From Hofstenia miamia (taxonomy: Eukaryota > Xenacoelomorpha > Acoela > Hofsteniidae), in NCBI GenBank assembly GCA_900660155.1, contig CABFPE010000316.1, forward strand, positions 455,743 through 519,742: DNA of 64,000 nucleotides, read 5' to 3'. Under the pieces are notes generated by a model. That model was not told where the DNA came from, ran no database searches, and saw only the letters and a program-made list of their open reading frames with translations. This document shows positions 46,761 through 56,173 of this stretch, one piece after another; position 1 is the first letter of the stretch; the number at the start of each line of letters is the position of its first letter. The translations under genes and the position numbers were made by a program.

Positions 46761-48085
46761 TTGAAAAATCACCCAAATATCTCAAATATCAGCAGAGCTA
46801 CTGTTAGTCGATTGTGCTTGCCACCAAATAAAGCTCTTAATGCATCTAAAAGATATAAGAGTTTGCTAAACTTAAAAGTGATCAATCCTTCTAATACAAA
46901 AACTGCAAACTCAAACACTGACTCTCATTTCTGTCGAGCCCAAATACAGTTAATTCATGAAATGTGTTCAGATTTCTCAGAGGATGTTTTTCTGATTTCT
47001 GCTGATGACAAAGCAAAAATTAAATTGGGAAATTTACCATTAGTTCACAGAATGACAAAATCTAACAAAACTTATGATATTGAAAACAAACCGAAAACTA
47101 GTGATCATGATATTCCTTCAGGATACTCATTTATCCCAAGTGGATATTTAGTTTTGGAAAATATGCAAAATGAAAAATACTACTTAGATGAAATGGGTCG
47201 CCCGCATATTTCCAAGCTCAGTGGAAAATCTTCTTATGTGTTTTTAAGAAACAATCTATATTTTAAATCATCAGCCAGAAATCATTCGTTTGATTTGTTT
47301 AGAATCTTAAAAGGGATTGACAAACGCTGCGTTATATGCCTATGTGACAATGGTCCAGAATGGAAGAAGAATTCTATTAAAACTCAGATATATATGGGCA
47401 GAATCTGGAGAATTCACGAACTGGACTATTTTTGTTGTGTTTCATATGCACCTGGTGATAGCAAATACAATCCAATTGAACACCTATGGTCTCCAATTTC
47501 TAAAAGATTGAGTGGGATTTCAATTCGACTTCCGGCTGACTTTGAAAAACTGAAAGACTCTATTAAAGAAAAATACTTTGCGGATGTTTCAATACATTTG
47601 CAATCAATAATGTCAGGATTAAAATTCAATGGACAGGAAATTATGTTTTTTAATGAAATATCAGATAACAATATATTTTCAACTGCGGATGAAGAAAATA
47701 TAGAAAAACTAATTAAAAACACTTCCAGAACCGTTAATGACGACTCTCTTAAGAGTATAAATTTTATTGCAAACATATGTTCATTAGGAAATGGTCTTTT
47801 GAATTTTTAAAATGCAAACGTGATGAATGTAAGCATTGCGTTAGTTCACCAATAAAAGAAACGAAATTCATACAAAAGTTATATACTTTTGGAAATCGTA
47901 TGCCTGAACCTATTCCAAATAACGATGGACATTATATATCATACCTTAATCTCAATCCATCTAATACTACAAAACTTGACGAACATATTTTATCATCAAG
48001 AATGCAGTGCCAAAAATGTGACAGGAAAGTATTTGTATCAAAACTCGACGAAAAAAGGCATCATTTAATGGTGCATTATTTGTAA
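46761..48085 (+). pseudogene. DDE transposase-like protein of the DDKA family, one frameshift
   Basis: 349 codons open (46761-47810) and, after a one-base shift near 47780, 100 more to 48085. Acidic motifs: LISADDKAKIKLG, VICLCDNGPEWKKN and YNPIEHLWSPISKRL, giving an apparent D-D-E set. The same order (DDKA, DG-PE, N--E-) is found in a widespread uncharacterised family in cnidarians, sponges and molluscs. The C-terminal part has CKHC and CQKCDRKVF...RHHLMVH, likely zinc fingers. Upstream, in other frames from 46470, MESIYRNTFLA and EIHKDIYPEILTTLYKSFQS are further family-like pieces separated by stops. It is transcribed divergently from the Tudor-like gene; both lie between inverted repeats, hinting at a two-gene transposon. 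Function is inferred only from the acidic motifs. Confidence 0.75.
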
Positions 48086-48320
48086 GTTTTAAAGTTAAGT
48101 TGAATTTATTGCGCAATGCTACTTTTTTATAAATTTCATATTAAATTGGATAAATTCATGAATTTATATATTTCTTCTCCTTGCTTTAATTTCATAACGC
48201 AAAATTTTTATTTGAATTATATATTTATCTTGAGTACAAAAAACAATTAACACCTTAAAATTTCGTGTTAACTCAAAGCGTGCATTTTTAGTTTCTAAGC
48301 AATCTTACATTTTTTGTTAC

Positions 48321-48478
48321 GATTTGCAAACTTACTAAGACCAATATATGTATCGCTAACATCAATATTTTATACAAAAATTTAGACATTTCAGTCATAA
48401 TATTGTATGCATAAAATATCTATAAATTCATTTAGTGCCCTAAGAGACGATAATTGCAATTTTCCATATATGTAGTAC

Positions 48479-48531
<53 letters not shown>

Positions 48532-48617
48532 ATTTGAATGGGTACTTAAGACAGTAGGCTTACTTATATCGAATTTTTATTCATGACAACTTAATCACAT
48601 TAAAGACTATATTTCTC
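48321..48617 (+). repeat. Inverted repeat B, interrupted by a TA microsatellite
   Basis: A diverged relative of A and C; it ends TTAATCACATTAAAGACTAT then ATTTCTC, matching the outer edge of A in inverted orientation. A (TA)n run (48484-48530) has expanded inside it. It is the first such repeat downstream of the DDE gene. Confidence 0.8.
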
Positions 48618-48760
48618 AAAAATATAAATAAAATGGATTTATTAAATAGCTCAATAAATGTCTGCATAAATTTATATGCATGGATATCTTTGAAAGAATT
48701 TGCAGAATTGAAATGCGTCGCAAAGCTATTTGTAGTATTCAGCTGCAACGTGACAGTCGT

Positions 48761-48994
48761 GATTTAGAAACTTACTAACACATATATGCATTGTTAGCGT
48801 TAATGTTATCGAAAAAATTAAAAATTTCTCATATTAAAATTGTATGCATAAAATATCTATATTAATTTGGTTTCATTTAGAGCTCTAAGAAGCAAAAATG
48901 ACAATTTTCCAAATATGTAGCATGCTGAATATATACATACTTAAAACTGTAGGGATTTCGAGATTTCATTCATAACTACTTAATCACATTAAAG
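48761..48994 (+). repeat. Inverted repeat C
   Basis: Closest match to A (inverted). It stops at CACATTAAAG where the hAT end (GGGGAGGAGCCG) begins, so the last 13 or so bases of the repeat seem to have been displaced. Confidence 0.88.
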
Positions 48995-51900
48995 GGGAGG
49001 AGCCGACACTCATAATGCATGAGATAGTGAAAGTTTCTAAAACTTCATTCCTACTCAGTGTGCAATGAGTGGTGTGTTCTCAAATTTCGATTTTTGTGGA
49101 CTTAATTCGATTTAAATTTCGATATCTAAATCGAAAATTGCATAGAGGTTACTTCAATTTCTAATTCAAAAATAAAAATGATACAGCTTCTAAAACAACG
49201 TTTACTAATGAGATACACAAATTCACACAGCAATATAATGCAATATACATATACATACAGTGCAGTTGGTAAAACGCGTTGAAAACCCTTTTCACAAAAA
49301 AACGTGAAGACTCTATAAAGCAGTATTCTAAACTAAAACAGACTAAAGTTAAAACTATGTAAGATGCTAATATAACTAGGCGTGTTCTGTCTGAACTGAA
49401 ATGGTGCCATAATCACTGGAAAATATGAATGTATTATTTCAGAAGAATTCTCCTGGTCTTCATATCTGCAAATCTGTCAATGACGTTCTCAATGTCAATG
49501 TTCAAATTTGCTGCATTGAAAAACATTAATGCCAGCCCATTGAGTCTATCTTCCTTCATACGATTCCTCAGAAAGGTTTTCATCAAACGGAGTGCTGAAA
49601 ATGTCCTCTCTGGAGTAGCAGTAGAGACTGGAATGAGCACAGCTATGATGAGGAGATCGTGCACGATTGGGTAGACATTTCGATTACAAATTCGCAAGGT
49701 TTCCAGCAAAGTGTTGTAACTGCAAGCACTTTCCGTGACGGATTCCTGTTCCCACTTTAGACGCCACTGTTTAAACTCGAACACACTTTTTATGTCGACC
49801 GTCCCAGGTTGCAATTGATCGTTGTTGTCAAGGAGCGCAGCTTTGTGGTGATTGAACACGGTGGCAAACATCTCTTCAGCATCATCACGTTGAGAGCCAG
49901 GAGGGGTCAAAACACGGAGTAGCTTTGCAGACTTCGTTTTCTCTGAGAATCGTAAATGCAGCTGAGCAAGAGTTGTATCCAAAAATGGCAGAAAAACTGT
50001 CACTCGATAGTAGTCCTCAGGAGAAGAGAGCAGAGGGTTTGACCGATGTGTTTGTCTCCGACACTGGCGAGGACAAGTGATTTCAAGACCAAGTGGTAGG
50101 ATTGAATCAGCAATCCACTTGTAGACAGTCTTGAAGCTCTGTTCTGCGTTGCAGTGTGCATTTTCCAGTGCAGTGATGATACCATTCACAGATTCCATCC
50201 CGGCACTCATGTCAGCCTCTTTGCTTTGCAGTTGCTTGGACAGTGTATCTGTATTCTGAAGAACAGCAACAGTTGTAAATAGACTGACAACAAATTCAGA
50301 AGTGGTAATCGCGGAAAGTAGGGATTGAGCTTGAGAAGAAGCGTTAGAATCCGTCCAACATGCGATTGCCATCAGAGCTCGGGTGATGGCAACATAATAT
50401 GTCACGAACTGCTCCAAAGAAGTCACCCGGGCTATCCAACGAGTCTCACACAGTTGTTGAATGGTGAGATGCTTCTTATCTTCTGATGTTCCAGGAGAAA
50501 GTTGGACGGCTTTCAGTATTCGTTTGTTGCTTCCAGACAAGAACTTCTGTATCTGTGAAACTGTTGAAACCATGTTACGAATTTGCGGGATTTTCGATGT
50601 GTGGGTAATGACCAGATTAAGAGAATGAGCAGAGCAATGGTAATAGTCTGCATGAGGGCATACTCTCTTAATGTTGGCTGACGTACCAACAATTTCTGAT
50701 GACATCAAGGATGCTCCATCATATCCTTGTGCCACCGCCCCATTGAGAGGTAGTCCGAACTCATTCAACTTTCGTATTATTCTCTCAGCTATAAGTGCCC
50801 CTGACTTCTTCGGTTCCACTAGTCCATACGCTGCTTCATTCAGCTCCGCTTGCTGCTCCAAATACTCGTCCAGAGTTTTGGGAATGGTGTTCTCCTCAGA
50901 ATAGGCGACGTCAAACTCCTCTGTATAACATTTTTCAATGATGTCCTCAAAACACACAAAGTCTTCTCGAATGTCATTTAGTTCACTGTCAAAGTATCGA
51001 AAGCACAGTGACATTTGCTCCACACCGGATATATCTGTGGTCTCATCTGCAAGGATTGTGTAGTACCGACCACGCTTGACCCGTGTCAGTATTGAATCCT
51101 GAATTTGCGCGCCAATGCAGGAGATGAGGTCGTTTTGGATTTGAGGACTTGTGTACAAAGCATTCTTGGCAGTAGTTGTCAGATGCTGCTTGAGTTCAGT
51201 GTCGCCGGCATCAACTCGGAACTTGAGCAGTCTCCTGAACAGACCTTCTCCGTGTATGTTTTGACCCAACACAAATGGACCAGAATCACTGTTTCCCTGA
51301 AGAGCGACATTATTTTGACCGCAGAATATGATTGTTTTAATCACTGGTTTGAGGGCATTTCGATTGGCTTGGCACATTCTCTGGTGATGCGTGTCAATTT
51401 TGCTGTAAATGTTGGTATTGTCGTCGAAGTCTTGTACAAAGAGTTTGCATTGTGTCTCAGCAAATTTGTGATATTCCAAGTTCAAGTGTTTCACAAAATC
51501 GCCGGTCTGACCTGTGAGTCTGTCATACCGTTGGAGCGGTTTGGTCACGAGTTTTCCCAGTGTTCGCTTGTCTGTTTCTAAAGGCCGAACAAGAACGCAA
51601 AACTTGCAGAACAAACCCTCTTTGCTCACGCTGTATGCGAAATGAGGATTGCTGTTAATTTGCAGCTGTGAAAGGTGTCTCTTGAATGTTTTTTCGCCAT
51701 ACTGCTTGTTGCTATGTGGCCAGACGAAACCTGGAGGGGCTGTCCAAATAGTCGAAATTATATATCTCTTTAGTGTGTCTGGACACTTTTCACTCAAAAA
51801 CAGTCCAATGTCATACTCTGGTTGCTCATATGATCCCGTTGACGTGGGTGTCTCGTTGCCAACTTGCGCAGATTGCGATTGAGGTGTCACAAACACATCC

Positions 51901-52388
51901 GCAGGTGAGAGCGTTGGTTGGGGGACAGGTGCCATGGATTGTTGCATGCAAACAGGTGAAGGAGAGAAACTCAATGTTGATTGCTTCAACTTCAACTTTT
52001 TCGTTGGTGGACCTGGGGCACCCGACATGATGTCTTCACAATCTAAAATAATAAAAATGTCAATTACTTGTCAGCATAAAACGGGTACAAGTTTGAAATC
52101 AGCTCTGTGTATATAAGTAAAAAAGTAAATTTCATTAATTAACAAACCAAATGATACCATTCTCGTACTTACCTTATGTTTTCAGTAGAGAGAGGGAAGT
52201 ACACGACAAATTATTACAGCTAAAGCAGAAAGAGGTGTTTAGCACCAGATATTTAAAGTTGCTTTTAAATTATAAAATTAAATTGATGCATAAAAACAAG
52301 TTAAGAAATAATAAGGTTAGCACAGCTATACTTGATGTCCTTAATGTCCCATGAAAGGAAACACATTTTGTAAACGCCATCTCCCTAT
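48995..52388 (-). mobile_element. hAT element, type 2, with intact transposase gene
   Basis: The left limit is set where GGGGAGGAGCCG follows repeat C; a similar GGGGGGGGAGCCG (inverted) ends the second copy at 56163. The right limit is the last base shared with that second copy (GCCATCTCCCTA, 52388), beyond which P-element sequence begins, so the 5' end of this element is missing. No 8-bp duplication can be matched. Confidence 0.65.
49434..52028 (-). CDS. hAT transposase, 864 residues, apparently intact
   Basis: Single open frame in the length range of ZMYM1-like hAT transposases. In order: a basic, nuclear-type N-terminus (TKKLKLKQSTLSFSPS); a TTF-type zinc-binding region around residues 90-190 with WPHSNKQYGEKTFKRHL, LFCKFCVL and FVKHLNLEYHK; DUF4371-like region; TILADETTDIS with the first Asp near 327; GYDGASLMSS with the second Asp near 440; YHCSAHSLNLVI (C-x2-H); TRWIARVTS; an all-helical insertion; and the C-terminal dimerisation block with LLIIAVLIPVSTATPERTFS, whose Glu is the third catalytic residue. 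All key residues are present. It cuts and pastes hAT ends in the nucleus. Base composition is less AT-rich than its surroundings, as for a recent arrival. A 5' region of about 360 bp is shared with the partial copy at 55 kb. Confidence 0.93.
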   Translation of the reverse strand: MSGAPGPPTKKLKLKQSTLSFSPSPVCMQQSMAPVPQPTLSPADVFVTPQSQSAQVGNETPTSTGSYEQPEYDIGLFLSEKCPDTLKRYIISTIWTAPPGFVWPHSNKQYGEKTFKRHLSQLQINSNPHFAYSVSKEGLFCKFCVLVRPLETDKRTLGKLVTKPLQRYDRLTGQTGDFVKHLNLEYHKFAETQCKLFVQDFDDNTNIYSKIDTHHQRMCQANRNALKPVIKTIIFCGQNNVALQGNSDSGPFVLGQNIHGEGLFRRLLKFRVDAGDTELKQHLTTTAKNALYTSPQIQNDLISCIGAQIQDSILTRVKRGRYYTILADETTDISGVEQMSLCFRYFDSELNDIREDFVCFEDIIEKCYTEEFDVAYSEENTIPKTLDEYLEQQAELNEAAYGLVEPKKSGALIAERIIRKLNEFGLPLNGAVAQGYDGASLMSSEIVGTSANIKRVCPHADYYHCSAHSLNLVITHTSKIPQIRNMVSTVSQIQKFLSGSNKRILKAVQLSPGTSEDKKHLTIQQLCETRWIARVTSLEQFVTYYVAITRALMAIACWTDSNASSQAQSLLSAITTSEFVVSLFTTVAVLQNTDTLSKQLQSKEADMSAGMESVNGIITALENAHCNAEQSFKTVYKWIADSILPLGLEITCPRQCRRQTHRSNPLLSSPEDYYRVTVFLPFLDTTLAQLHLRFSEKTKSAKLLRVLTPPGSQRDDAEEMFATVFNHHKAALLDNNDQLQPGTVDIKSVFEFKQWRLKWEQESVTESACSYNTLLETLRICNRNVYPIVHDLLIIAVLIPVSTATPERTFSALRLMKTFLRNRMKEDRLNGLALMFFNAANLNIDIENVIDRFADMKTRRILLK

Positions 52389-55247
52389 TTTTTATTAGTA
52401 TGTGTAATTATATTTTAAAATCTGAATCCCAATGTTTTCTTACTGCACTCCACGTACCTCCTATGCCAAACCTTTGCAAAAATTTTTTTTCAGTAATTTT
52501 CAGTAAACTACTCAGTTTAGTTTATCAGCTCGCATTCTTTGGTTTGATTCATTAAGATTATTATTTGTTATTGTTAACTTTCTACTTTTAAAATCTATGA
52601 TTTTTAGAAAAAAGCTATTCCAACAATTTTTCCCAATTTTCCTAAATATCTTTCTTCTACACCTGTAGTTAATCGTAGTGCTTCATCTACATGTAGTGAG
52701 AGAACAAACAAGCAGAATAATCGTTTACTTCAAAGGGAAGAACAGTTGTTTTATGAGGAAACTTTCAACTCTATCACAGATATTTATGAAAAGTTAGTTG
52801 CTGTAAAACTTCCTGTTGGTTTCATAATGTTGTTGGAAAATGGATTTTTGTTTTTTGTGAGACACAACTTTGATAATGCTATTGTTTCTGTATGCCAGTC
52901 ATTGAGTATTTTAAACAATGAAAGTAATTGTTTTCTATTTACTGCTTATGTGCATCAAACTCCTATTAGCAACAGTACATTTTCAGATCTTTTGCAAATG
53001 AAGAACGGACAATTAAAATTTATTTCTGAGATACAAAATATTTTAGCACAATTATCTGGTTTTACGTCTGGCACCCAAGCTAAGAACTTCAACTATTACA
53101 TCTCCCAAGCAGTAAAATTTTTGAAGAAAATTGAGTTTACAGATGAAACCACAAATTTAACTTGTAAACAGATTAGTTTTTTTATAGAACAGTTGACTTT
53201 AATTTGTCACCCAATTTATGGACGTCACTATAGTGTAGATATCTTATCTATTGCATACTCTCCGAAAGTATACCAGCTTATGTTAAGTGAAAATATTATA
53301 ATATTACCTTCAGAAAAATACTTGCTTAAGCTTTCCAAACCCATTCGTGATGCTTCAATGGCTACTTATTTATGAATTCGTTCTTCTGAACTCAAAGCCA
53401 TGGAAAAGAAAGTTATTTTGGCTGCTGATGAGGTCTATACAGCAAAGAAATGTGAATCTTCAAATGGAGTTACCAAATCAAGTGAGATTGGAAAAACAAT
53501 TCTTTGCTTCATGATTTCATCAATTTCAGGGCCATATAGGGATGTAGTTTCAATGTCAGTCATTTCTAAGCTAACCACAACAATACTGGAAGAAAAATGC
53601 AAATCAATTTGTTCTCTTCTAAGAGAAGTCGGATTTGTTGTTCTAGCAGTATGTATGGATAATTTAGCAACTAATCGAAAATTTTATGTGAACCTTTGTG
53701 GTGGTATTCTATCCACTTCTTTCAATAACTCAGATTATTATGATAGTGAATGTAGTCTGATTATTGATCCTACACATAACTTTAAAAACTTATATAATAA
53801 TTTTCAATGACGAAGAGAGTTTGTACTTCCTGAATTTACTGATTTCCATTCGTCTTTTACTGCAAGTTTTTTTCAAATTATTCAACTTTATCAAAGAGAA
53901 AAAGATTTACCTTTGAAAATTGCATATAAGCTCAATTTGCGAAATCTTTCTCCAAATTATCTTCAACAAACTTCGGTAAAGTTAGCAACTGACATTTTCA
54001 GTGATAGCACCTTAGCAGGTCTAGAATATTATAACAGTTCTCACGAGCTATGTTCAAATGGCACAATTAAATTTGTTAGAATCATAAATCGGTACTGGAA
54101 AATAATAAATGTAAAAACTCTTCAAAAAGGTCTAAGAAAGAGGGACGCTTATATCGATCCAATAAAAAGTCAATCTGATTTTAATTTACATTATTTAATT
54201 GATTTTTCTAACTGGATGAAGGCTTGGATGGAATTATATCCAGAAAAAGGTCTATCTAGCGAGACATTTCAAGCAGTTCTACTCACTACATCATCGTTTG
54301 TTAACTTAGTACAGCATCTATTTGAAGACTATGAGTTTGAATTTGTTTTACTGGGATCCCTGCAAAGCGACAAGCTTGAGAAAAGATTTTCCTGGTATCG
54401 TCAAGCAAGTGGTGGGAATTACTATGTGTCATCAAGACAAATTTTACAAACTGAAAATAAAATTAAAGTGCTTTCTTTAGTCAAATTTCGACATTTGGAT
54501 ATCCGCCATTGTGATATTAGTTCCAATGAAATCTCTTCCTTCAATTGTAATGACTAGTAAAAGTGAATGCATTCAAAATTTTATTTCACAATTTTGCATA
54601 GGAGAGATGAAAGAAATATTTGCTACTTCATTGCAGGATTGGTTTCTTTTTCAATTTTAAAAACAACCTCTTGTTTATTGTGTAAATCATACTTACTTTT
54701 GGATAATGAAAATAAAGCAATGGAATTTGATGATAGAGAAAATATCCCTAGTGATTTATTAGAACTTGTAAATCATGGAGCATTGATGTATCCGTCTAAA
54801 GCCGTTTACTTAATGGTTGGTTTAGCTTATCAGGTTTTTAAGTGTCTCTCACAGCAATCTTGTTTTAATGAATTATTAAGTGGATGTGAAAACCTATGCA
54901 AATTATTTGCATCTTTGTGTGATAAACTGTTACCACCAGATTATGAAGTTCTTGGAAAATATAAGTGTTGCGAATGCCAAAAGTCGCATTATTTCATCAT
55001 CTTTGTAAAATGTATTAATTGCATAATGAAAAATTTTGTTAAATAATTTCAAAATCGAGTGTTAGAAAACCGAATAAATAAGTTTACTGGTTATTGAAAA
55101 GTATTTGCTGTATTGTACTATGTAAAATTGTTTTTCTGATTAAAGTATGTTTACTATATTATAAATAACTTAATTGAATTTAAATTTATTGCATCGCCTC
55201 ACTTGGCAAACATTAGTTTTGAGTTATCCGTCCAGTTAGTTTTACAG
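52389..55247 (+). mobile_element. P element (THAP9-like), 5' truncated
   Basis: Region between the two hAT copies, holding a P-element transposase. The limits are those of the neighbouring hAT sequence; I found neither P terminal inverted repeats nor an 8-bp duplication. Confidence 0.7.
52610..55046 (+). pseudogene. P-element transposase lacking its THAP exon
   Basis: One frame carries the whole of 52610-55046 without a shift. It opens right after a splice-acceptor-like ATTTTTAG with KAIPTIFPNFPKYLS, the AVPTIF end of a THAP DNA-binding domain; the C2CH part of THAP would be on the preceding exon, which is absent since hAT sequence starts 220 bp upstream. Then come VILAADEVYTAKKCESSNGV (first catalytic Asp region), VVLAVCMDNLATNRKFY, LIIDPTHNFKNLYNNFQ (P-element D-P-H-iKN-RNN motif), KLATDIFSDSTLAGLEYY, GSLQSDKLEKRFSWYRQASG (family t--q---E--F---R---G) and the C-terminal ICYFIAGLVSFSILKTTSCL. 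In-frame stops are TGA at 53373, TGA at 53808 and a cluster (TAG, TAA, TGA) at 54555-54566; the last could sit in a small intron of about 50 bp ending TTTTGCATAG, which is inference. Confidence 0.88.
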
Positions 55248-55257
55248 AGGTCCATGG

Positions 55258-56163
55258 CTCATATGATCTAGTCGACGTCGGTGTCACAAACACATTCGCA
55301 GGTGACAGCATTGGTTGGGGGCAGGTGCCATGGATTGTTGCACGCAAACAGGTGAAGGAGAGAAACTCAATGTTGATTGCTTCAACTTCAACTTTTTCGT
55401 TGGTGGACCTGGGGCACCAACATGATGTCTTCACAATCTAAAATAATAAAAATTTTAATTACTTGTCAGCTTAAAACGGGTACATGTTTGAAATCAGCTC
55501 TGTGTATATAAGTAAAAAAGTAAATTTCATTAATTACCAACCCAAATGATACCATTCTCGTACTTACCTTATGTTTTCAGTAGAGAGAGGGAAGTACACG
55601 ACAAATTAGTACAGCTAAAGCAGAAAGAGGTGTTTAGCACCAGATATTTAAAGTTGCGGTTAAATTATAAAATTAAATTGATGCATAAAAACAAGTTAAG
55701 AAATAATAAGGTTAGCACAGCTATACTTGATGTCCTTAACCTGAATTATCCTAGCGTTGCCATATGGTAACGCAAAAAATAATTGGCCATACAGCATTAA
55801 GAAATATTCAAATTGCGCGCAATCTATTGTATATTTTAACAACATAATATTCCCGCTCTATTTTTCAACTTGTATTCCCATTGGAGAAAGCTTATGTTAT
55901 GTGTGGACAATGGAAAACAAATGGAAAAAAGTTTGTAACTTGAACCACAAAAATTATTTGCAACTGTGTGAAAATTTTACAAAGAAAAAATTTCCAAGAA
56001 AAAAATCTAAAATATAAAATTTAGGATAATTCAGGTTAATATCCCATGAAAGGAAACACATTTTGTAAACGCCATCTCCCTATCGTTTAAAAGATCTGTC
56101 AAAAAATATTATACTATCGTCGAGGAGGGGGAGCCGCGGCTCCTACGGCTCCCCCCCCTAAAT
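55258..56163 (-). mobile_element. Partial second copy of hAT type 2 (5' end only)
   Basis: 55258-55739 and 56036-56083 match 51834-52388, covering the first 65 or so codons of the transposase and its 5' region; 56084-56163 continues to a GC-rich end (GGGGGAGCCGCGGCTCC) absent from the first copy. The unit is flanked by the 10-bp direct repeat AGGTCCATGG (55248-55257 and 56164-56173). A truncated element with a target-like duplication is odd for hAT; an internal deletion that reached the left end, or repair using microhomology, would explain it. Confidence 0.75.
55740..56035. mobile_element. 296-bp TTAA MITE with 14-bp terminal inverted repeats
   Basis: The ends are CCTGAATTATCCTA, perfect inverted repeats, flanked by TTAA on both sides (55736-55739, 56036-56039). 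The first hAT copy has the uninterrupted site (GATGTCCTTAATGTCCC at 52334-52350), so the insertion and the TTAA duplication are shown directly. TTAA targeting indicates a piggyBac-type element. An 86-codon open frame (55757-56017, plus strand) fills most of it but is not recognised. Confidence 0.95.
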
Positions 56164-56173
56164 AGGTCCATGG

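Noticed and set aside
47317-47776. ORFs on both strands within the DDE gene
   Set aside because: Shadow frames of 46761-47810.
42371-48994. 8-bp or TTAA target duplication around the inverted repeats A and B/C
   Set aside because: Flanks compared by eye (GCACATACA on the left, AAAAATATA after B) do not match, so none is claimed.
51105-51581. 158-codon plus-strand ORF
   Set aside because: Shadow of the hAT transposase on the other strand.
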